Shown: positions 44,701 through 56,700 of the stretch, piece by piece | How the letters are laid out: every line of letters starts with the position of its first letter | Numbering within the stretch: the stretch's first letter is position 1 | Origin: Clavelina lepadiformis | Lineage: Eukaryota > Chordata > Ascidiacea > Aplousobranchia > Clavelinidae | Assembly: GCF_947623445.1 (NCBI RefSeq) | Contig: NC_135245.1 | Location: 6,393,501 to 6,457,500 of the forward strand | Direction of reading: 5' to 3' | DNA: 64,000 nucleotides | Position numbers and translations under genes: made by a program | The notes under the pieces: model-generated | Database searches by the model: none | The model's input: only the letters and a program-made list of their open reading frames with translations | What the model was told of the DNA's origin: nothing

Positions 44701-47700
44701 CAACATCAATAATTGTAAACAATTCGTTTAAGAAATAAATAGATATCTAAATAAGAGTAAACCATTTCGGACATACCATTTCATTGCCTTTCTTTACTTC
44801 GGTGAAATGAAGTTCTCTAAAATCTTACTTGGCGGCTTGGACTATCATTCTAAGCTGGTACGCTTGCGACAGGAGAGATTAATCTGCTATTTTGGCAATA
44901 AAGGGCGGCATTTTATTCAACGAAAGAGAAAAATTCCGGTCTTGATTGTAAGCGGCGGCTTAATAATTAACTTATTTGCTAAAACCACCACTTTACGCGT
45001 GGTCCTTGGCGGGACTGGTTTCGCTAAAGCATCCTCTTTGTTTAAACTAGCTACGAAGTCGTCGAAAGTTATCGTCCTAATAATTATGGTCAACAAACTC
45101 GGTATTGATACCAGATTAGTGCGGAGTCTCTGGTTTACTTCGGATGAGCAGCATACGGGCTAAGACGTATACAACTGGATAGCAGTACTGTATGCGGAAC
45201 TGAATAAAGCATAGGATAATCATGGACGATGAGTAAGAAAAATAGAACGCGTCATACATATTGCACATAACTGCCCTCAACTATCCCTTTAACAGAATTT
45301 CTAAACAAGGTAGCCGCTAAGGGTAACACTTCCCGTACCGCCTTATGCAAACAGAACTAAATACACATGGTTTTAACTTCAAATGTCATTCAAAGTACTA
45401 TCAGTCTACGTGAAGTTCAGATATACCTACTGATCTACGAGCTAACAAGTTTTAAATCAAAAAAGTCAATAATAATATGCTGTATGACAACATGGTCGAT
45501 GAGACTGGTCAGTGGTCAATGGTCATACTTTCATTCACGACTAGCAAGAAAAAACGTATATACAATATTGCTTCTACGACAAAACGAAAAACCTTACCTA
45601 CACTATCTGTACGCAACGGATGTGCGTAGACTCTCAACACTAATGACGGTTGAAAGGCTGGGGGTTAGGTGGACAATGCATCAATCGATAGCGATTCGCT
45701 CCATCGAAACGTAAAGCTCTGAAAGGTCTACACACTGGTGCTACGTAATCTAGCATTGACGTCAGTGTTTTTTCTCTGGTAGCATTATTAAAGGCATTGA
45801 AGCTCGGAAATGGTTGGCAATTAAGATTGAATAGGGCTAATTCTGACGAAATACGCTGAGAAACCATCGTCTCAGTTTGCCTTTCGTGAGCAATTCTCAC
45901 GCCGATCGTAAAAGCAACAAAGTAACGACTGAAAAACTTACCGCTACAACATATTTATCAGAGCTTCACGCTTTGCAAGCTGACAAAATACGAATACGAA
46001 TAAGCAAAAAGGGAAAAATACGAACTGTACATTCTGAGTAAGCTTTCCAAAGACACTACTACTTTATTTTTGTGCGTTTGGGAATGAACTAGCTTTTTCA
46101 GCAATTGCCCAACTAAATGATTCCAAACTATTCATGTCATTTAATAACCGCTATTCCTCTGTTAGTATATATGGTAGGTGCAGAATAGATTATAATACTC
46201 GAAATAAATATAATTAGTATGCAGAAAAGTCGCAATTCCTCTCACAGATAAATTTCGGTCTTGTTCAATACAAATATAACAACACTTCACCCCATACTGG
46301 GCGACAAAGTCAACAGAGGTTTTATTTTCTAATCCTAAAACGCCTTTCTGGAAAACCCGACTAATCCCCCGGAGGAGTAAATAATTGTGAAGCAGTTGTT
46401 TTCTTGAAAAGTGATGACAAAGTTTACTTTAGTCTAGGCACGTCATCAATTGTCATCAAGAAATCAACACTTATGAGGTTACATTTAAATAGTTTCAAGA
46501 CCCAATTTGATGCAGAGATTTAATTCCCGCTACACAGCAGACGTCATCGGGTTCTAAAAAAAAACTTAAAAAATAAACGGTTTAGCCAGGTAAACGTGAC
46601 CTGTTCTACAAAGCGAATTGTTCAAAAACAACCACAAAACATTCGTACACGAAACTGACTAATGTTTACTAAATTTCCACTTCATCATCTTTGTGCAACA
46701 TGAAAGCACGAAAATATTCATTAACAGCGGTGAAACTACACTTGAGCATTTATAAACTCCAACAAAATTCGAGGCATGCAATCAAGCGAAGCGCGCTCTA
46801 TTTTTAAAATCGACCTGACGGTTATCCGGTTTGAAGTATTCAAAAGCATGCAAGGGCGGTGGTGTAATCACACTATAATGCATAGGTTAAGTGAAAAAAT
46901 TCAAAACACGCTTGGCGGGGGTGGCGCTCATTTTACAAACATTTGCCTACGCTTCGCTCTTTGCAGTGAGACTGACTGCTAACTACAAAATAATATCCAA
47001 CTTTTCAAATGAATTATTTGAAATGAAAGTACGTTTTTCTACGGCCATCCAGCATTTCCACATGTCATAACGTGTTTTGGTTTTGTAAATAACTGTGTAG
47101 ATACATCTGGACAAGATAATACCTACGAGTACGAAACTAGATACTGTTCGACAAAAGACCTGCTGTGCTCAAACCAACTACTCTACCTCCCTACCCAACG
47201 CATAGCACTTGCTTTTTGCTGACCTCTTCATTGGGCAAAAACAACAGCACTCTTAGGCTGTGTGCTACATCATCAATTCCACATTCTCAAATTTTATCGA
47301 ATAACAATAGGATCAAAAACAATGTTCCTTGATTGTCAAAACACAATCAACTGTTCGTAAATTGAAAATATCGCTTTTATAGTCACAGCCTTTTTTTGTT
47401 CTACGCATGTGCACTTGGCTAATAACTGCTGGCAGTAAAATACTTCATTCCCTGACAAAGTGCAGACCTGCTACGAAGAATGAGAAAATTACATGTTGCT
47501 TTGAATTAAGTGGCGGGCTATCTTTAGCAATAAGAACAAAATTCACTTATTTACGTAACTTAAAACTGCGTTGACGTTAAGTTTCAAAGACGGCGAAAAC
47601 AGGTACTAATTGACAACGAACTCAAACGAGTTTCGCGCATTAAGTGAAATCAATTGTTTCCGTTCTTGCGTAACCTAGTCACTATCTGTCATCGTTGCGG

Positions 47701-50700
47701 TTAATTTGCACAGTTTCGATGAAAGGTGGGTACTGTGTATTAAACTACGCCACTACGGCATGTGCTTTTCAACGTAAAACCTTTGAAAGCATGTAACGCA
47801 GAGTGAAATAGTTACGTGACGTATGCTGGAGAAAGTCCTCGTCACGCCAAACGCAATTACATCATCACTAAGCGTGATATTGTATGCCAAGTGCAGATTC
47901 CTTATTTGACATGGTTTAGAGGCCGGCTCATGTGACCTTATCTAGATACCAGCGTACTTAGTGTAAAATAGAGCATACTAATAGTATAGTTTTCATGCAA
48001 TTAAATCTTAATTATTCGAAAATAAAAATAACATACCGTTTTTCAGCTACTAGCGACGATCAAAACGTTCAAAACAAATAGGAGGAAATTCCCTTCATGT
48101 TAAACTTGTTTTTTACACAAAAACTGTATTGAAAACTTCACAACTCTCGCAAACAATAACAGTAACAAGATTTTTTTCACAAGTTATGCAGAAAAATATA
48201 TCATATTATGTCCAAAAATATGTCAAAACTTTGGCGGCAAGTGTTACGTCACAAAGGAAATTCACCGTTCGTCAGAAAATACTTGCTTGCAATCCGGAAA
48301 CTTCCAGCGACTGGTATTTTGCTGCGTTTTCTATCGAATGAGAAGTTATGCAAAGAAAACAAGGTACAGTAGTTAGCTGCTATCTCTTCAGAATGTTGTA
48401 CAAAGTATGTCTTGTCATCTACTGCAGACAATTTCCAGGGCATACGCTATACATTAGGGTCCTACACCGCTTGGCAAATAACCACCAAACAACAAAAACC
48501 TGATATCACGCTAACATGTTCTCAGACTGTATATTGTTCTAGCTAGTCTAGCTACGTGTGGCTGTAAAGCATTTTGCATTGTGCTGAGATCTATGACCTA
48601 ATCCTAAATACAGTTGGTGAATTTCGCCGATACAAACTACTTCGCGTGTGATGAGCACATATTTCATAACCATTGTACTCACATAACCTAGTCCGACCAG
48701 AGTAGTAACCGATTTAAGTCAAATTAATGAACATTAATGATTTAACGAAAGATATATCATGTATTAAAAACATATGATAGATCAACGAAATCAAAAACGG
48801 TTGTAAAAATTGCTCATTAGTAGGGATGTGCCGCGAAGAAGATTATTCGGGTTCGTGCGAACCCGAATATCATGAAGTTCGACACGAACGAATCCCGAAT
48901 CTATTCGTATTAGAACCAAACAATAAAATTTCCTCCAAAAGTCTTGCTTCTAAAATGACGTAATCGATAAACAAATCGCTTTCTTTCGAAAATTAGTGTT
49001 TAAAAAACGATCGAAAAAGCAAAATCGTTAGGAAAACGACCTTCATTGTAAGTACTGCTGACTTTAGTTTAGCATTGTCGGGAAACTAGATCATCATTTT
49101 TTACGAAAGTCAGTAAATTTATAAGTAATATTGTATTCGGGTTCGCCATTGTTGGTATTCGTGTTCGCCCGAATTTTCCATAAAGGCGATATTCGGCGAA
49201 TCTATTCGGGTTTGGGTTCGTATCGGCCTATCCCTACTCATTAGTAATACCTGTATGGCTGTATTGCAATATATGACTAACTAAAATAGTCAGTACTGTC
49301 CGCTTTTAATGTACTCTTTCGCCTCAATCTAACATACAGCTGAAGGTTTCTCGGCACTAACTGATGAGTCCACTGGCACTGGACTGAGAGCTGGTGACGT
49401 TCGCCGTTTAAATACTCAAATCACAGCGATTACTTATGTCAAGGTACTGTTGTATTGGAACTATCACCTAAAGCGGCTGTTTGATAAGAAGGGTTAATAG
49501 ACCTATTAAATAGTTGTGACGGATAATTCGTTTAAGATGCGCACAAGCTACTTAACCCGGTCAATGGGGGTCATCTCATTGTTCTAAAAAGATGAAGATA
49601 TACTAGGAGGTGCACAAAATGGCATGTCATATCGTAAAATTGTATACTAAACAAATCCCAACTTGCAATAACAGATTAGAAAAGTGAGTCATGGGTAAAA
49701 CTGGTAAAATCTGGTTAAATTTGCGTTGAGAAAGAGGTTGTCACCTCGTAAGAACCTCGTGACATCCTTGTGACCAGAATTCAGCTGTTTCAACAAATAA
49801 ACGTGAAAAGAGTCAAATTTAAGTGACTAACTTCGTAGCAAGTACTACATCCTACACAATCCTGTACGGACATCTAGGACCAACCGACAATGCATGCATT
49901 AAGTCATCTGTAGCATGGAATCTATCGGCAAGCTAAACTAAGTTGCTCGTCAGTAATAGAATACTTATTTACATGCTCTTTAGTTCAATTTTAAAAATAA
50001 ATACGAAGTAGCATTTAATCAACCTTCCACTAAATATATCTGGTATGAAAACCTGTTGCTTACTTAAATAGCATAAAATGGCGCAAAAATGATCAACTAA
50101 CAGATTACCACAAGCACCTGGTCATTTAACATTACAAATACGAAATGAACTTGGCGATGGACCAAGATTGCACTCGATATTTCCTTCATGATTAGCTGTA
50201 CCATACATAAAAGTAATCAACTTAATTAAACAGCACAAAATATAACTTCCGGCTTACTTGCGCTATGTCAACACAATATACATTTACAGCCTTGTTCCAG
50301 GAGGTACAGAAAAAATGTTATATGCAAACAGTATATACCGGTAGTATATTTACTATATTATCAATGCAATGCATTGAAACTTCACAACTGGAATTGAATC
50401 TATTTTAACATTCAACTACAAGCGTAAAAGTAGGTGGTGTTTTTAAGAATGAGCACACTTGTTGCAAAACTTAGTTTATATTACCATGCGATAAAATGCG
50501 TAATATTAAGTTCAAAATGCAGCACGAATTTAACCCAAAGTGTCCCTAGCGATAAAACCAGCGAGTCAATCATAGTGCAGGCAAACCATAACGGCCCCAC
50601 ACCAATAAACAAGTCATGCTTAACGAAAAATACGAATCACTCAGTGTTTGCATTGCGTTAACCTATTAAGAAAAACGTCAATGCATCCGATAATTTTCGT

Positions 50701-53700
50701 AGCGCCAAAGCCTTTTCAAACAACTCATATAGGTTAGAGTTCTCCCAACAACGACTACTCCAGTTTTCATCATCATAAACAAAAACAAGCCTTAAAACAG
50801 AATCCGGGAAAGCAATTGTGGGCTATAGGCCTCGTATTGTTAGTAGAAGTAGATGGATAACATATTCCTTACCTGAAGTTTCCTAAGTTGCTGTTGCATG
50901 TCTATCACCGCAGCATCTTCATCGTGATCGTGATCGCGATCGCGAGATGCAGCCCCGTCGGAGAGTTTGACCAAAGATGCAAAGTCTCCTTTTGGTGAAG
51001 AGCCGTTAGCGGAAGAAATTTCCTCGTCCTCCTCCTGATGTTGCTTGTTCAGAAGATGCATCATGTGGTCGAGTTTGGTCTTAAGCGACCTGGCAAGAGT
51101 AGGCTCGGTTACCAGTGTATACGTTTGTTCGGGATATACTTGTCGTCGAGTTAGCATAACTGACGCTACTGCATCAAATCTTCCTGTGCAAGTGCAGGTA
51201 CTATGTAATTAACCATGTTATCGGTTTCATAATTCGGTTAATCATAGCGCTATAACGCCACCTAGGCTCTGTCGAAAACATTTTCAATTGCGTTTCGCAC
51301 ACAAGTTGCCATACTTGATTTCCGAATCTTTGTTCTTCGCCAAGGCCATAAGGTCTTTTATTTTTGTCTCTAACGATGTTTTCTCTGTATCAGTTTTTGG
51401 TTTTGAAGCTGTGTTTAAAAAAGGGTAAATACTAAATAGTAATTTGCAAAAACAGAAAGTCTGAGTACGCTAATTTCCAATAAACCAAAAACATCTAATG
51501 TAGGCCAGGGCTTGAGGACGCGGCAAACTGATCATTGATAACTATGTTAGCCACTAAGCATAATCTCAACAAGAAAGGTTGCCCTTGTAGTGTATGAACT
51601 TTTACTTCAGTCAACATCACACTGAAACATATGAGTAAGCTTCATTCGGGCAGTAATAAAGTAATAAACAAATCAAATAACTCTAAAAGCTACTGTACAG
51701 TAAATAAAACTACTTAGATACGAGCAAAATTAATAAGAAACAAATACGACGTGTGATTATGACGTAGAGAATGGAAAATTAGGTAATAAAGTGATAAATA
51801 AAGCAAATTATAGCTGACAGTGAAAAAATATACAATGACAAATTTAAATCAAGTACTGTGAAAAGGCCAGAGTTGAATAGCTTTTTATCTTTTATAACAT
51901 GTTCTTTAAAAATAATATCTTGTAAATTTGTTTGCTTTGTTCTTTACTGTGTTTTTGCCCTGATGTAACTCACCTTGTTTGTCAGCGAAACGTTAGCTAA
52001 ATTAAACTTATACACTAGAAGAGCGACCTTGTTTTGATGACAATATGATCAACCAATGCCTTATCGTGATCAGATGTACGCTAAGGAACACTTGCAACAA
52101 CTTTTCTTTTTAACACAGAGTTACACTAATTTTCATGGCTCTAAGTTACGAACCATCTTTAGTGCGTTTGCTTAAAAGCGACGAACTTCGGCCGCTGGAT
52201 GATGCTGATGCGCTGTTAGCTTTGCCGCTAACGGGTTTGCTTTTATCCCGAGCTTTTTCATGTTTTTGACTTTCTTTTGACGAGAGTGGTCTCCGCGCAT
52301 GCGCAGTAGTGCTTCCTGAACCCGCACCTGAAACAAAGACGACGTATTTATTAGGGAATACATTAAAATGAAATAAAGCTACACATTAATGAAGGAAGAT
52401 GCCATTATGCCAATCATTATGTGAAATGAGCTTCGAACTGTAATTCAAACCCTAACTGCAACGAGAGATCGTTTGAAAAAAATACAAGGGCAAAAATAAG
52501 TATCAATAAACAAACGGATTAACGCGCTAAAAGCAGGTTACACACCTTCCTTCAATAAAAAGAAACCATTTGCTAGAAATAGCAAAATCAAGGAAAATTC
52601 GCGCCTTTCTGTGGTGCAATACGAACTGCAAACACAGCATAGGTACGAAGACAAAAATCAGGTTTCAAGTCTTACTTTGCATTTTATGACGATAATTCTT
52701 TGGTTTCATAACAAAGAACCCGGGCAATGTTCGCAAAGGGCTACGACGTACAAACCACGCCTTAATTGAGCGCATACAATCCTCGAAATAAATGTCAGTA
52801 ACCAATTAAGTTGCGCAAATAAATCTTTTCAAGAGTATATGTTAAAAGCCTAGCTTGTCAAACTGACGCCATAAATCAGCTTCAACCTATACGACATGAT
52901 ATTCCTTTTTGTACTTTTAATGAATGCAATAGATACTAATACCATGGATAATAATATAATCAATCGATCTTTAACAGTCGCCTACGGGCGTAGCAGAACG
53001 CATGTCAGTTAACACAACGGTGTTAGGCCTACAGTTGGCCTTGCTCGCCTCTCTTGAACTGAATTGTACCAACTACTTTTACACAAACGCAACGTGGAAA
53101 AACAGTTTGATAGCGGCAAAGGAAGAACTATATAAACATCAATGGGAAGTGAATGTTTCCTGAATTCAAATCTATGGCGCAAATAACAGTGCATAAACAA
53201 CATGACGGTTTTTGGAAAGCTACTAATTTGTTTTTCCCTACTTAAGTTACTACAAAATACGGTTTGCTTTCGTAAGTGAAACCACAAGAGGGTTTAATAT
53301 AGATGTAAGACTACTCCCACATCATATCGATCTGAATAACTTCGTGAAATTTTAAGCCTTATCGCAGATACCTTGCTATCAGGTGGAAAGTGCCAGTTGA
53401 GCAAACGCGTTTCAAATCGGTAAACTTCCGACGTTCTAAAGATACAAAACATGCCCGATTTGTAAGCGAAATCAGAAATAGCTATTTTGAAACATAGTTC
53501 TGTTTACTAGGGATGTGCCGCGAAGAAGATTATTCGGGTTCGCACGAACCCGAATATCATGAAAGTCGACACGAACGAATCCCGAATCTATTCGTATTAG
53601 AACCAAACAATAAAATTTCCTCCAAAAGTTGTCAAGTCTTGCTTCTAAAATGACGTAATCGATAAACAAATCGCTTTCTTTCGTGTTTAAAAAACGATCG

Positions 53701-56700
53701 AAAAAGCAAAGTCGTTAGGAAAACGACCTTCATTGTAAGTACTGCTGACTCTAGTTTAGCATTGTCAGGAAACTAGATCATCATTTTTTACGAAAGTCAG
53801 TAAATTTATAAGTAATATTGTATTCGGGTTCGCCATTGTTGGTATTCGTGTTCGCCCGAATCTTCCATAAAGGCGATATTCGGCGAATCTATTCGGGTTT
53901 GGGTTCGTATCGGCCCATCCCTACTGTTTACTAAGTAACATAACATAATTTGTCTACGCTAAAACATACGAAAAGTTTACGCAAGCAAAATGACTGTATT
54001 GCTCCACTAGTCTAGACACTTTGTTCTAAATATTAGTTAACAGCTTAAAGTTATGATTAAGTCAACAAATGCCATAATACAGTAGCTAAATTACCGACTT
54101 ACGCTATTCTGCTACAGCCGTTTGTCAAAACCTTGAATTAATTAATTATTTTTCTTTGCGTTCTATGGTAAACTTTTGATGGCGATAACACAAATTCAAC
54201 ATTTTCATGAAAACCTTTTCCCTTGAAAAGATACGAGATAACATGAATCAGAACTTCAACTTAACTCACTTATGATCTTTGGTGAAAAACATCTTTTAAA
54301 CATGTTGGCATGCACAGGTCTCAACTAACACCAAGCTCAAAGCAGTTCAGGTAAAAATGAGGCATGAAAAGCTATAGCCGGGAGAATACATCAAAGTTTG
54401 CCACAATCCCACGGATTTTCTTGCTCAAGATAAGCTTAATGCTGGCAAACCACAGGTCTCTTCAGACGGGTTTACTCACAGGCTGTTTAAGTCGCCCTCT
54501 TCGACAGAGGCTGGCGGTTATTTCGAAGAAAACCGCCTGTCAGTGTGACAGCAACGCAAGCCGTGTGCTTGACGGCTCACAGTTAATGAGTAACATAAAA
54601 AACTCGGGACTTCAGGACGTCCACAGGCTAGCTTACCTAAAAACTTAGAGCGAACGACTTTCCGAGCTGTCTGACGTAAAACTAAAGAGTTAACTAAGGA
54701 GCTTTGCTAAACTACAAAGAAGAGATAGCGAGCTGCCTTCATGGTTTGGCGATCGTGATAAAAACAACCCGCTGGTGAAAGTATTTTTTCCTGAAACTTT
54801 ATTTTGAAGCGCCGAAGTTAATGAACCAACGACAAAAGGAAGCGATACGACCATCTTAAACTCTGAGGGTCGTTTTTTTAAAAAAAAACATCGCAGTGAT
54901 AAATCTGCATGTATCCCAAACTTTTTGACAAGTGCAACAAAACCAGAAATGACGACCATAAAGGCGACCTCCTGTCGTTAAATGGCATCTCAGAGGCACC
55001 CCGAAGGCTTGCATTTAGACCAGACAATAAATTTATGCCGAGTGTAGCTTATTTACATAAAAACAACAGACTGACGGAGATAGAAGAAACTACACACGAA
55101 TCGATTTCATCAACTGGCGTCACTCGGTATCGTTAAATTGAGTTTATGGTTGCTTAAAATAACTTCAAGGTTACGCGTTCGCTCTGATTGTTTCATTCAA
55201 GTTGCATATACATCAAGTCATAAATCATTACAATCTGGATGTCTACACGGGGCATAACAACATGTTATGTTACAGTAAACATGTATCAGTGAAAGTGTGA
55301 ATCATGTAGGGTTAGTCGCGGTGAGCTTGATGTCACTTCAACAAAGTACAAGGAAACTTGGAAACTGAAATCAATGTTGACAATGAGAACAAAACGAGCT
55401 TAATCACTTGTACGATACGAATGTGATTTCGATACTTACACATAAGGTTGTCAAAAGTCAAAACAGGAATTTAAATAAAGTGATAGTAAAATGTCGCTGT
55501 GGTAAGAGCTCAAGCTTATTCGATCAAAATACATTTATAACCGAAATTAGAAAAATATTAAAAAACGGCTTTGGTTCAATGAGGCAACATTCCTTTGGTT
55601 AATAAGGCGTTCAAGGACGCGTGGCAAAATCTCTTTAAAACAAAGCGAAATTTCCGTATTTTGCTGGTACCTAACAATATCGACGTTTGCATTTCGATGT
55701 TGCTAAAAAGTTATAAAACTTCAACGGGCAAAAGAGCTAATTAGAAAGCTACTATGTCCAAGCACAATAATTTTATTGTTTGATTCTTTCACTCACCGCA
55801 AAACGTATTATTGCGTAATATATTTGTAACTGACAGACTAAACGTTACGGATTATATTAATTGCTAGAAGTATGGCATTTGAAACATCTAATCTAACAAG
55901 GCCGATCAAGCATTAAGTCGAAGCCAACATTTTTCTGACAGGCAGTCACGAGAGATTTTAAAGTTAAAGCACAAAACAAAACCGTGGCAAATCAGCTTGA
56001 GAAGTTTCTTGCGCGTAGTATTTTTTTAACTTTCGTCTTGAACAGAACGCCGATTCAATTCAGACGCGGTTTTAGCCCATCTAGCGGTTACAATCAAGAA
56101 CGTTGTATTTGCAATGACGTAAAATGATCAAAAAACGTTCAATTTTTAGAACTAACTTCTAACAATTTAAGTCAAACTTATTTTCCAGTAGAAAGCCACG
56201 ATAAAACAAATTAATAGCATTTTGCCAAACCAAACGAGGCATATCGCTTCCCTACACGTGTTTCATACATCAGTCAAGCCTTTGAAATGAACGACATACA
56301 TGCCAATAAAACCAAGGTATTTTGGATCAAAACTGCTTGCCAACAGACAAAATTCTGGGTCATTTACCAACAAAATATGACCAGGCAAGCACTGACCAAT
56401 TTGGCAGTTGTTTGGCGTCAGTGTAGACGGACCAAAATGCTTGGCAACATCACATTGATTCATAGCTAAGGAGTTTTCAGTTATTGACACTACAATATTT
56501 ACTGATAGGTAGGACGCATCATAGCGTGTCTGTAAAAATCGTTTTATGTAATAATGAGACCATCGTTATAAAGAAGAAGGTAACATTTGAAGACAGTGAC
56601 ATTTTGAGGTTCACTTTTTTTAACATAGATAGAGAACATAAATTAAATTTATAGATAACAAACCAAGAAAGAAGAGACATATGTCTATTGAGTAAATGGC

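Larger units (their letters stand above)
41693..50872 (-). other. Cytospin intron 5 (9.2 kb)
   Basis: Contains the possible alternative first exon (42282-42359) and one hAT-type element (48821-49236). Elsewhere I find only short unrecognised frames and AT-rich sequence, including a short AT dinucleotide run near 44140. Confidence 0.6.

Noticed and set aside
51090-51157. ATG at 51157 as the start of cytospin
   Set aside because: The acceptor at 51090 gives a phase-matched join to exon 4 that aligns with the human protein through the junction.
54364-55136. Cluster of open frames on both strands in intron 2
   Set aside because: Frames overlap on opposite strands and match no family I know. They may be an old repeat or chance.
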